Positions 25,755 to 36,823 of a DNA stretch of 64,000 nucleotides are shown here, in pieces (positions within the stretch are counted from its first letter, which is position 1; each line of letters begins with the position of its first letter). Source of the stretch: Locusta migratoria (taxonomy: Eukaryota > Arthropoda > Insecta > Orthoptera > Acrididae). The notes beneath the pieces are model-generated. The model was not told the origin of the DNA and ran no database searches. It saw only the letters and a list, made by a program, of their open reading frames with translations. The position numbers and the translations under genes were made by a program. The stretch is taken from NCBI GenBank assembly GCA_026315105.1, contig JAOYRU010000091.1, forward strand, positions 1 to 64,000, written 5' to 3'.

Positions 25755-27355
25755 TTGAAGGAGCAGATGATTGTGGTTGTATATAGTTACCATGGGCCAG
25801 GAAGCATCAGGTGCTGCACCATCGACCCGCACTGCCCGCCTGGTCACACTGCTGCTCAGGCCGCAACACTACAGATTAGTTCAACTAGCGTATATCGCGT
25901 TTTCACTGTTTTTGACGCTTTCAGCTCCTACCTTCGTTTTTTTGGCAAAATGTTTTATTTTGCTGTTTCTATGTGGTAATCCAGTGTACTCGCCGTTTGT
26001 TTAAGTAAAATAGTCATAATTTGAAGGAGCAGATGATTGTGGTTGTATATAGTTACCATGGGCCAGGAAGCATCAGGTGCTGCACCATCGACCCGCACTG
26101 CCCGCCTGGTCACACTGCTGCTCAGGCCGCAACACTACAGATTAGTTCAACTAGCGTATATCGCGTTTTCACTGTTTTTGACGCTTTCAGCTCCTACCTT
26201 CATTTTTTTCGGCAAAATGTTTTATTTTGCTGTTTCTATGTGGTAATAAAGTTTCCTCGCCGTTTATTTAAGTAAAATAGTCATAATTTGAAGGAGCAGA
26301 TGATTGCGGTTGTATATAGTTACCATGGGCCAGGGAGCGTCAGGTGCTGCACCATCGACCCCGCACTGCCCGCCTTGTCACACTGCTGCTCAGGCCGCAA
26401 CACTACAGATTAGTTCAACTAGCGTATATCGCGTTTTCACTGTTTTTGACGCTTTCAGCTCCTACCTTCATTTTTTTCGGCAAAATGTTTTATTTTGCTG
26501 TTTCTATGTGGTAATAAAGTTTCCTCGCTGTTTATTTAAGTAAAATAGTCATAATTTGAAGGAGCAGATGATTGTGGTTGTATATAGTTACCATGGGCCA
26601 GGGAGCATCAGGTGCTGCACCATCGACCCGCACTGCCCGCCTGGTCACACTGCTGCTCAGGCCGCAACACTACAGATTAGTGCAACTAGCGTACATCGCG
26701 TTTTCACTGTTTTTGACGCTTACAGCTCCTACCTTCATTTTTTCGGCAAAATGTTTTATTTTGCTGTTTCTATGTGGTAATCCAGTTTACTCGCCGTTTG
26801 TTTAAGTGAAATAGTCATAATTTGAAGGAGCAGATGATTGTGGTTGTATATAGTTACCATGGGCCAGGAAGCATCAGGTGCTGCACCATCGACCCGCACT
26901 GCCCGCCTGGTCACACTGCTGCTCAGGCCGCAACACTACAGATTAGTTCAACTAGCGTATATCGCGTTTTCACTGTTTTTGACGCTTTCTGCTCCTACCT
27001 TCATTTTTTTCGGCAAAATGTTTTATTTTGCTGTTTCTATGTGGTAATAAAGTTTCCTCGCCGTTTATTTAAGTAAAATAGTCCATAATTTGAAGGAGCA
27101 GATGATTGTGGTTGTATATAGTTACCATGGGCCAGGGAGCATCAGGTGCTGCACCGTCGACCCACACTGCCCGCCTGGTCACACTGCTGCTCAGGCCGCA
27201 ACACTACAGATTAGTTCAACTAGCGTATATCGCGTTTTCACTGTTTTTGACGCTTACAGCTCCTACCTTCATTTTTTCGGCAAAATGTTTTATTTTGCTG
27301 TTTCTATGTGGTAATCCAGTTTACTCGCCGTTTGTTTAAGTAAAATAGTCATAAT
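25755..27355 (+). repeat. Y module, short copy (six monomers)
   Basis: Monomers 25755, 26021, 26288, 26556, 26822 and 27090. They pair with 30287-32153, which has seven. Markers are GCTTTCAGCTCC with AATAAAGTTTCC and GTTTATTTAAG (26021, 26288, 26822), GATTAGTGCAAC with CGTACATCG (26556), GCTTTCTGCTCC (26822) and CACCGTCGACC (27090). The first monomer fuses the first two of the long copy: it has the GCTTTCAG of 30287 followed by the CTTCGTTTTTTTGGC and CCAGTGTACTCG of 30554. Confidence 0.85.
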
Positions 27356-28155
27356 TTGAAGGAGCAGATGATTGTGGTTGTATATAGTTACCATGGGCCA
27401 GGGGAGCATCAGGTGCTGCACCATCGACCCGCACTGCCCGCCTGGTCACACTGCTGCTCAGGCCGCAACACTACAGATTAGTTCAACTGGCGTATATCGC
27501 GTTTTCACTGTTTGTGACGCTTACAGCTCCTACCTTCATTTTTTCGGCAAAATGTTTTATTTTGCTGTTTCTATGTGGTAATAATGATTCCTCGCCGTTT
27601 GTTTAAGTAAAATAGTCATAATTTGAAGGAGCAGATGATTGTGGTTGTATATAGTTACCATGGGCCAGGGAGCATCAGGTGCTTCACCATCCAACCCCAC
27701 TGACCGCCCTGGCCACACTGCTGCTCAGGTCGCAACACTACAGATTAGTTCAACTAGTGTATATCGCGTTTTCACTGATCTTGACGCTTACAGCTCCTAC
27801 CTTCATTTTTTCGGCAAAATATTTTATTTTGCTGTTTCTATGTGGTAATCCAGTTTACTCGCCGTTTGTTTAAGTAAAATAGTCATAATTTGAAGGAGCA
27901 GATGATTGTGGTTGTATATAGTTACCATGGGCCAGGACGCATCAGGTGCTGCACCATCGACCCGCACTGCCCGCCTGGTCACACTGCTGCTCAGGCCGCA
28001 ACACTACAGATTAGTTCAACTAGCGTATATCGCGTTTTCACTGTTTTTGACGCTTACAGCTCCTACCTTCATTTTTTCGGCAAAATGTTTTATTTTGCTG
28101 TTTCTATGTGGTAATCCAGTTTACTCGCCGTTTGTTTAAGTAAAATAGTCATAAT
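27356..28155 (+). repeat. 14-mer tail segment inserted between Y and B-A dimers
   Basis: Monomer 27356 has AACTGGCG (as 11642 and 18826), then CTGTTTGTGACG and AATAATGATTCC (as 10047), so it is a hybrid; an extra G lies near 27402. Monomer 27623 has CATCCAACCCC, like 11908, 15367 and 19092. Monomer 27890 has GACGCATCAGG, like 12175, 15634 and 19359. The next monomer is B. The order 27623-27890-B therefore repeats the end of the 14-mer unit. Confidence 0.8.
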
Positions 28156-29223
28156 TTGAAGGAGCAGATGATTGTGGTTGTATATAGTTACCATGGGCCA
28201 GGAAGCATCAGGTGCTGCACCATCGACCCGCACTGCCCGCCTGGTCACACTGCTGCTCAGGCCGCAACACTACAGATTAGTTCAACTAGCGTATATCGCG
28301 TTTTCAATGTTTTTTACGCTTACAGCCCCTAACCTTCATTTTTTCGGCAAAATATTTTATGTTGCTGTTTCTATGTGGTAATACAGTTTACTCGCATTTT
28401 GTTTAAGTAAAATAGTCATAATTTGAAGGAGCAGATGATTGTGGTTGTATATAGTTACCATGGGCCAGGGAGCATCAGGTGCTTCACCATCGAACCCCAC
28501 TGACCGCCCTGGCCACACTGCTGCTCAGGTCGCAACACTACAGATTAGTTCAACTAGTGTATATCGCGTTTACACTGATCTTGACGCTTACAGCTCCTAC
28601 CTTCATTTTTTCGGCAAAATATTTTATTTTGCTGTTTCTATGTGGTAATCCAGTTTACTCGCCGTTTGTTTAAGTAAAATAGTCATAATTTGAAGGAGCA
28701 GATGATTGTGGTTGTATATAGTTACCATGGGCCAGGAAGCATCAGGTGCTGCACCATCGACCCGCACTGCCCGCCTGGTCACACTGCTGCTCAGGCCGCA
28801 ACACTACAGATTAGTTCAACTAGCGTATATCGCGTTTTCAATGTTTTTTACGCTTACAGCCCCTAACCTTCATTTTTTCGGCAAAATATTTTATGTTGCT
28901 GTTTCTATGTGGTAATACAGTTTACTCGCATTTTGTTTAAGTAAAATAGTCATAATTTGAAGGAGCAGATGATTGTGGTTGTATATAGTTACCATGGGCC
29001 AGGGAGCATCAGGTGCTTCACCATCGAACCCCACTGACCGCCCTGGCCACACTGCTGCTCAGGTCGCAACACTACAGATTAGTTCAACTAGTGTATATCG
29101 CGTTTTCACTGATCTTGACGCTTACAGCTCCTACCTTCATTTTTTCGGCAAAATATTTTATTTTGCTGTTTCTATGTGGTAATCCAGTTTACTCGCCGTT
29201 TGTTTAAGTAAAATAGTCATAAT
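28156..29223 (+). repeat. B-A dimers, third block (two dimers)
   Basis: B at 28156 and 28690, A at 28423 and 28957. B monomers carry TAACCTTC, so they belong with the later dimers of the first block. The A at 28423 shares GCGTTTACACTG with 23890, showing that this block and the one at 23623 share a recent source. Unlike that block it is free of indels. Confidence 0.88.
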
Positions 29224-30286
29224 TTGAAGGAGCAGATGATTGTGGTTGTATATAGTTACCATGGGCCAGGACGCATCAGGTGCTGCACCATCGACCCGCA
29301 CTGCCCGCCTGGTCACACTGCTGCTCAGGCCGCAACACTACAGATTAGTTCAACTAGCGTATATCGCGTTTTCACTGTTTTTGACGCTTACAGCTCCTAC
29401 CTTCATTTTTTCGGCAAAATGTTTTCTTTTGCTGTTTCTATGAGGTAATCCAGTTTACTCGCCGTTTGTTTAAGTAAAATAGTCATCATTTGAAGGAGCA
29501 GATGATTGTGGTTGTATATAGTTACCATGGGCCATGAAGCATCAGGTGCTGCACCATCGACCCGCACTGCCCGCCTGGTCACACTGCTGCTCAGGCCGCT
29601 CACTACAGATTAGTTCAACTAGCGTATATCGCGTTTTCACTGTTTTTGAATCTTACAGCTCCTACCTTCATTTTTTGGGCAAAATGTTTTATTTTGCTGT
29701 TTCTATGTGGTAATCCAGTTTACTCGCCGTTTGTTTAAGTAAAATAGTCATAATTTGAAGGAGCAGATGATTGTGGTTGTATATAGTTACCATGGGCCAG
29801 GAAGCATCAGGTGCTGCACCATCGACCCGCACTGCCCGCCTGGTTACACTGCTGCTCAGGCCGCAACACTACAGATAAGTTCAACTAGCGTATATCGCGT
29901 TTTCACTGTTTTTGACGCTTACAGCCCCTACCTTCATTTTTTCGGCAAAATGTTTTATTTTGCTGTTTCTGTGTGGTAATAAAGTTTCCTCGCCGTTTGT
30001 TTAAATAAAATAGTCATAATTTGAAGGAGCAGATGATTGTGGTTGTATATTGTTACCATGGGCCAGGGAGCATCAGGTGCTGCACCATCGACCCGCTCTG
30101 CCCGCCTGGTCACACTGCTACTCAGACCGCAACACTACAGATTAGTTCAACTAGCGTACATCGCGTTTTCACTGTTTTTGACGCTTACAGCTCCTACCTT
30201 CATTTTTTCGGCAAAATGTTTTATTTTGCTGTTTCTATGTGGTAATCCAGTTTACTCGCCGTTTGTTTAAGTAAAATAGTCATAAT
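29224..30286 (+). repeat. X module, copy 3
   Basis: Monomers 29224, 29490, 29755 and 30021, in the same order as copies 1 and 2 and with fewest indels of the three. As in copy 2 a Y module follows; in copy 1 the 18560-type monomer follows. Confidence 0.87.
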
Positions 30287-32153
30287 TTGAAGGAGCAGAT
30301 GATTGTGGTTGTATATAGTTACCATGGGCCAGGAAGCATCAGGTGCTGCACCATCGACCCGCACTGCCCGCCTGGTCACACTGCTGCTCAGGCCGCAACA
30401 CTACAGATTAGTTCAACTAGCGTATATCGCGTTTTCACTGTTTTTGACGCTTTCAGCTCGTACCTTCATTTTTTTCGGCAAAATGTTTTATTTTGCTGTT
30501 TCTATGTGGTAATAAAGTTTCCTCGCCGTTTATTTAAGTAAAATAGTCATAATTTGAAGGAGCAGATGATTGTGGTTGTATATAGTTACCATGGGCCAGG
30601 GAGCATCAGGTGCTGCACCATCGACCCGCACTGCCCGCCTGGTCACACTGCTGCTCAGGCCGCAACACTACAGATTAGTTCAACTAGCGTTTATCGCGTT
30701 TTCACTGTTTTTTACGCTTACAGCTCCTACCTTCGTTTTTTTGGCAAAATGTTTTATTTTGCTGTTTCTATGTGGTAATCCAGTGTACTCGCCGTTTGTT
30801 TAAGTAAAATAGTCATAATTTGAAGGAGCAGATGATTGTGGTTGTATATAGTTACCATGGGCCAGGAAGCATCAGGTGCTGCACCATCGACCCGCACTGC
30901 CCGCCTGGTCACACTGCTGCTCAGGCCGCAACACTACAGATTAGTTCAACTAGCGTATATCGCGTTTTCACTGTTTTTGACGCTTTCAGCTCCTACCTTC
31001 ATTTTTTTCGGCAAAATGTTTTATTTTGCTGTTTCTATGTGGTAATAAAGTTTCCTCGCCGTTTATTTAAGTAAAATAGTCATAATTTGAAGGAGCAGAT
31101 GATTGCGGTTGTATATAGTTTACCATGGGCCAGGGAGCGTCAGGTGCTGCACCATCGACCCGCACTGCCCGCCTTGTCACACTGCTGCTCAGGCCGCAAC
31201 ACTACAGATTAGTTCAACTAGCGTATATCGCGTTTTCACTGTTTTTGACGCTTTCAGCTCCTACCTTCATTTTTTTCGGCAAAATGTTTATTTTGCTGTT
31301 TCTATGTGGTAATAAAGTTTCCTCGCTGTTTATTTAAGTAAAATAGTCATAATTTGAAGGAGCAGATGATTGTGGTTGTATATAGTTACCATGGGCCAGG
31401 GAGCATCAGGTGCTGCACCATCGACCCGCACTGCCCGCCTGGTCACACTGCTGCTCAGGCCCGCAACACTACAGATTAGTGCAACTAGCGTACATCGCGT
31501 TTTCACTGTTTTTGACGCTTACAGCTCCTACCTTCATTTTTTCGGCAAAATGTTTTATTTTGCTGTTTCTATGTGGTAATCAGTTTACTCGCCGTTTGTT
31601 TAAGTGAAATAGTCATAATTTGAAGGAGCAGATGATTGTGGTTGTATATAGTTACCATGGGCCAGGAAGCATCAGGTGCTGCACCATCGACCCGCACTGC
31701 CCGCCTGGTCACACTGCTGCTCAGGCCGCAACACTACAGATTAGTTCAACTAGCGTATATCGCGTTTTCACTGTTTTTGACGCTTTCTGCTCCTACCTTC
31801 ATTTTTTTCGGCAAAATGATTTTATTTTGCTGTTTCTATGTGGTAATAAAGTTTCCTCGCCGTTTATTTAAGTAAAATAGTCATAATTTGAAGGAGCAGA
31901 TGATTGTGGTTGTATATAGTTACCATGGGCCAGGGAGCATCAGGTGCTGCACCGTCGACCCGCACTGCCCGCCTGGTCACACTGCTGCTCAGGCCGCAAC
32001 ACTACAGATTAGTTCAACTAGCGTATATCGCGTTTTCACTGTTTTTGACGCTTACAGCTCCTACCTTCATTTTTTCGGCAAAATGTTTTATTTTGCTGTT
32101 TCTATGTGGTAATCCAGTTTACTCGCTGTTTGTTTAAGTAAAATAGTCATAAT
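30287..32153 (+). repeat. Y module, long copy (seven monomers)
   Basis: Monomers 30287, 30554, 30820, 31087, 31354, 31620 and 31888. Monomers 30287 and 30554 are the separate parents of the fused monomer at 25755. Several single-base indels are specific to this copy: an extra T near 31121, a lost T near 31288, an extra C near 31460, a lost C near 31581, and an inserted AT near 31820. From 30554 on it is also the first copy of a 7-mer repeat. Confidence 0.83.
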
Positions 32154-32419
32154 TTGAAGGAGGCAAATGATTGTGGTTGTATATAATTACCACGGGCCAG
32201 GAAGCATCAGGTGCTGCACCATCGACCGCACTGCCCGCCTGGTCACACTGCTGCTCAGGCCGCAACACTACAGATTAGTTCAACTAGTGTATATCGCGTT
32301 TTCACTGTTTTTGACGCTTACAGCCCCTACCTTCATTTTTTCGGCAAAATGTTTTATGTTGCTGTTTCTATGTGGTAATCCAGTGTACTCGCCGTTTGTT
32401 TAAGTAAAATAGTCATAAT
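30554..32419 (+). repeat. 7-monomer HOR unit (Y-type), copy 1
   Basis: Monomers 30554 to 32154 pair with 32420 to 34024 at offsets of about 1864-1870. Shared markers are TTTTTTACG with a CCAGTGTACTCG-like tail (30554), GCTTTCAGCTCC with GTTTATTTAAG (30820, 31087), CGTACATCG (31354), CACCGTCGACC (31888), and ATATAATTACCACGGGCC with a lost ATG (32154). Confidence 0.82.
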
Positions 32420-34292
32420 TTGAAGGAGCAGATGATTGTGGTTGTATATAGTTACCATGGGCCAAGGAGCATCAGGTGCTGCACCATCGACCCGCACTGC
32501 CCGCCTGGTCACACTGCTGCTCAGCCGCAACACTACAGATAGTTCAACTAGCGTATATCGCGTTTTCACTGTTTTTTACGCTTACAGCTCCTACCTTCAT
32601 TTTTTCGGCAAAATGTTTTATTTTGCTGTTTCTATGTGGTAATCCCGTGCACTCGCCGTTTGTTTAAGTAAAATAGTCATAATTTGAAGGAGCAGATGAT
32701 TGTGGTTGTATATAGTTACCATGGGCCAGGAAGCATCAGGTGCTGGCACCATCGACCCGCACTGCCCGCCTGGTCACACTGCTGCTCAGGCCGCAACACT
32801 ACAGATTAGTTCAACTAGCGTATATCGCGTTTTCACTGTTTTTGACGCTTTCAGCTCCTACCTTCAGTTTTTTCGGCAAAATGTTTTATTTTGCTGTTTC
32901 TATGTGGTAATAAAGTTTCCTCGCCGTTTATTTAAGTAAAATAGTCATAATTTGAAGGAGCAGATGATTGTGGTTGTATATAGTTACCATGGGCCAGGGA
33001 GCATCAGGTGCTGCACCATCGACCCCGCACTGCCCGCCTGGTCACACTGCTGCTCAGGCCGCAACACTACAGATTAGTTCAACTAGCGTATACCGCGTTT
33101 TCACTGTTTTTGACGCTTTCAGCTCCTACCTTCATTTTTTCGGCAAATGTTTTATTTTTGCTGTTTCTATGTGGTAATAAAGTTTCCTCGCTGTTTATTT
33201 AAGTAAATAGTCATAATTTGAAGGAGCAGATGATTGTGGTTGTATATAGTTACCATGGGCCAGGGAGCATCAGGTGCTGCACCATCGACCCGCACTGCCC
33301 GCCTGGTCACACTGCTGCTCAGGCCGCAACACTACAGTTTAGTTCAACTAGCGTACATCGCGTTTTCACTGTTTTTGACACTTACAGCTCCTACCTTCAT
33401 TTTTTCGGCAAAATGTTTTATTTTGCTGTTTCTATGTGGTAATCCAGTTTACTCGCCGTTTGTTTAAGTGAAATAGTCATAATTTGAAGGAGCAGATGAT
33501 TGTGGTTGTATATAGTTACCATGGGCCAGGAAGCATCAGGTGCTGCACCATCGACCCGCACTGCCCGCCTGGTCACACTGCTGCTCAGACCGCAACACTA
33601 CAGATTAGTTCAACTAGCGTATATCGCGTTTTCACTGTTTTTGACGCTTTCAGCTCCTACCTTCATTTTTTTCGGCATAATGTTTTATTTTTGCTGTTTC
33701 TATGTGGTAATAAAGTTTCCTCGCCGTTTATTTAAGTAAAATAGTCATAATTTAAAGGAGCAGATGATTGTGGTTGTATATAGTTACCATGGGCCAGGGA
33801 GCATCAGGTGCTGCACCGTCGACCCGCACTGCCCGCCTGGTCACACTGCTGCTCAGGCCGCAACACTACAGATTAGTTCAACTAGCCGTATATCGCGTTT
33901 TTACTGTTTTTGACGCTTACAGGCTCCTACCTTCATTTTTTCGGCAAAAATGTTTTATTTTGCTGTTTCTATGTGGTAATCCAGTTTACTCGCTGTTTAT
34001 GTTTAAGTAAAATAGTCATACATTTGAAGGAGCAAATGATTGTGGTTGTATATAATTACCACGGGCCAGGAAGCATCAGGTGCTGCACCATCGACCCGCA
34101 CTGCCCGCCTGGTCACACTGCTGCTCAGGGCCGCAACACTACAGATTAGTTCAACTAGTGTATATCGCGTTCTTCACTGTTTTTTGACGCTTACAGCCCC
34201 TACCTTCATTTTTTCGGCAAAATGTTTTATTTTGCTGTTTCAATGTGTTAATAAAGTTTCCTCGCCGTTTGTTTAAATAAAATAGTCATAAT
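32420..34292 (+). repeat. 7-monomer HOR unit (Y-type), copy 2, indel-rich
   Basis: Same series as 30554-32419. It carries many one-base indels: a lost G near 32524, a lost T near 32541, a gained G near 32745, a lost A near 33147, a lost A near 33207, gained bases near 33886, 33921 and 34129, and TTCTTCAC near 34171. The last monomer (34024) has the ACCACGGG head of 32154 but the AATAAAG and GTTTAAATAAAATAG tail of 29755, so it is a hybrid leading back to an X-like monomer (34293, CCGCTCTGCCC). Confidence 0.78.
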
Positions 34293-35629
34293 TTGAAGGA
34301 GCAGATGATTGTGGTTGTATATAGTTACCATGGGCCAGGGAGCATCAGGTTGCTGCACCATCGACCCGCTCTGCCCGCCTGGTCACACTGCTGCTCAGGC
34401 CTCAACACTACAGATTAGTTCAACTAGTGTATATCGCGTTTTCACTGTTTTTTACGCTTACAGCCCCTACCTTAATTTTTTCGGCAAAATGTTTTATGTT
34501 GCTGTTTCTATGTGGTAATCCAGTTTACTCGCCGTTTGTTTAAGTAAAATAGTCATAATTTGAAGGATCAGATGATTGTGGTTGTATATAGTTACCATGG
34601 GCCAGGGAGCAACAGGTGCTTTACCATCGCCCCACACTGGCCGGCCTGGCCACACTGCTGCTCAGGCCGCAACACTACAGATTAGTTCAACTAGCGTATA
34701 TCGCGTTTTCACTGATTTTGGCGCTTACATCTCCTACCTTTATTTTTTCGGCAAAATGTTTAATTGTGCTGTTTCTATGTGGTAATCCAGTTACTCGCCG
34801 TTTGTTTAAGTAAAATAGTCATAATTTGAAGGAGCAGATGATTGTGGTTGTATATTGTTACCATGGGCCAGGAAGCATCAGGTGCTGCACCATCGAACCA
34901 CACTGGCCGCCCTGGCCACACTGCTGCTCAGGCCGCAACACTACAGATTAGTTCAACTAGCGTATATCGCGTTTTCACTGTTTTTGACGCTTACAGCTCC
35001 CTACCTTCATTTTTTTCGGCAAAATGTTTTATTTTTGCTGTTTCTATGTGGTAATCCAGTTTACTCGCCGTTTGTTTAAGTAAAATAGTCATAATTTGAA
35101 GGAGCAGATGATTGTGGTTGTATATAGTTACCATGGGCCAGGGAGCATCAGGTGCTTCACCATCGAACCACACTGGCCGCCCTGGCCACACTGCTGCTCA
35201 GGCCGCAACACTACAGATTAGTTCAACTAGCGTATATCGCGTTTTCACTGATTTTGACGCTTACAGCTCCTACCTTTATTTTTTCGGCAAAATGTTTAAT
35301 TGTGCTGGTTTCTATGTGGTAATCCAGTTTACTCGCCGTTTGTTTAAGTAAAATAGTCATAATTTGAAGGAGCAGTTGATTGTGGTTGTATATAGTTACC
35401 ATGGGCCAGGAAGCATCAGGTGCTGCACCATCGACCCGCACTGCACGCCTGGTCACACTGCTGCTCAGGCCGCAACACTACAGATTAGTTCAACTAGCGT
35501 ATATCGCGTTTTCACTGTTTTTGTCGCTTACAGCTCCTACATTCATTTTTTCGGCAAAATATTTTATTTTGCTGTTTCTATGTGGTAATCCAGTTTACTC
35601 GCCGTTTGTTTAAGAAAAATAGTCATAAT
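34293..35629 (+). repeat. Irregular mixed monomers, no clear multi-copy unit
   Basis: Five monomers: 34293, 34560, 34826, 35096 and 35364. The head of 34293 matches 23091 and 30021, but its tail matches B-like forms (TTTTTTACG, TTTATGTTGC). Monomers 34560 and 35096 share CCTTTATTTTTTCGG and GTTTAATTGTGCTG, 536 bases apart, hinting at a local dimer with 34826 and 35364. Indels are frequent. This is the least ordered part of the window. Confidence 0.7.
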
Positions 35630-36745
35630 TTGAAGGAGCAGATAATTGTGGTTTATATAGTTACCATGGGCCAGGGAGCATCAGGTGCTTCACCATCGAA
35701 CCACACTGCCCGCCTGGTCACACTGCTGCTCAGGCCACAACAGTACAGATTAGTTCAACTAGCGTATATCGCGTTTTCACTGTTTTTGACGCTTACAGCT
35801 CCTACCTTCATTTTTTCGGCAAAATGTTTTATTTTGCTGTTTCTATGTGGTAATAAAGTTTCCTCGCCGTTTGTTTAAGTAAAATAGTCATAATTTGAAG
35901 GAGCAGATGTTTGTGGTTGTATATAGTTACCATGGGCCAGAGAGCATCAGGTGCTGCACCATCGACCCGCACTGCCCGCCTGGTCACACTGCTGCTCAGG
36001 GCCGCAACACTACAGATTAGTTCAACTAGCGTATATCGCGTTTTCACTGTTTTTGACGCTTACAGCTCCTACCTTCATTTTTCGGCAAAATGTTTTATTT
36101 TGCTGTTTCTATGTGGTAATCCAGTTTACTCGCTGTTTGTTTAAGTAAAATAGTCATAATTTGAAGGAGCAGATGATTGTGGTTGTATATAGTTACCATG
36201 GGCCAGGAAGCATCAGGAGCTGCACCATCGACCCGGACTGCCCGCCTGGTCACACTGCTGCTCAGGCCGCAACACTACAGATTAGTTCAACTAGCGTATA
36301 TCGCGTTTTCACTGTTTTTGACGCTTACAGCTCCTACCTTCATTTTTTCGGCAAAATGTTTTATTTTGCTGTTTCTATGTGGTAATCCAGTTTACTCGCT
36401 GTTTGTTTAAGTAAAATAGTCATAATTTGAAGGAGCAGATGATTGTGGTTGTATATAGTTACCATGGGCCAGGAAGCATCAGGTGCTGCACCATCGACCC
36501 GCACTGCCCGCCTGGTCACACTGCTGCTCAGGCCGCAACACTACAGATTAGTTCAACTAGCGTATATCGCGTTTTCACTGTTTTTGACGCTTACAGCTCC
36601 TACCTTCATTTTTTCGACAAATATTTTATTTGCTGTTTCTATGTGGTAATCCTGTTTACTCGCTGTTTGTTTAAGTGAAATAGTCATAATTTGAAGGAGC
36701 AGATGATTGTGGTTGTATATAGTTACCATGGGCCAGGAAGCATCA

Positions 36746-36756
36746 GGTGCTGCACC
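36746..36756. other. 11-bp dyad GGTGC-T-GCACC (example of a site in each type I monomer)
   Basis: A perfect inverted repeat with 5-bp arms around one central base, at monomer positions 56-66. It is present in most type I monomers. In type II the centre changes to CTT, leaving 4-bp arms GGTG and CACC. Monomers such as 38557, 39622 and 42283 read GGAGCTGCACC, which breaks one pair. Dyads of this size are common protein-binding sites, but no binding protein can be named from sequence. Confidence 0.5.
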
Positions 36757-36812
36757 ATCGACCCGCACTGCCCGCCTGGTCACACTGCTGCTCAGGCCGC
36801 AACACTACAGAT

Positions 36813-36823
36813 TAGTTCAACTA
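36813..36823. other. 11-bp dyad TAGTT-C-AACTA (example of a site in most monomers)
   Basis: A second perfect inverted repeat with the same geometry (5-1-5), at monomer positions 123-133. Its centre is 67 bp from the first dyad. It is shared by type I and type II and is intact in most copies. Exceptions include AGTCCAACTA at 47337, 47604 and 60646, ACTTCAACTA at 54278, 55879, 56933 and 60111, and GGTTCAACTA at 728 and 3391. Function is unknown. Confidence 0.5.
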
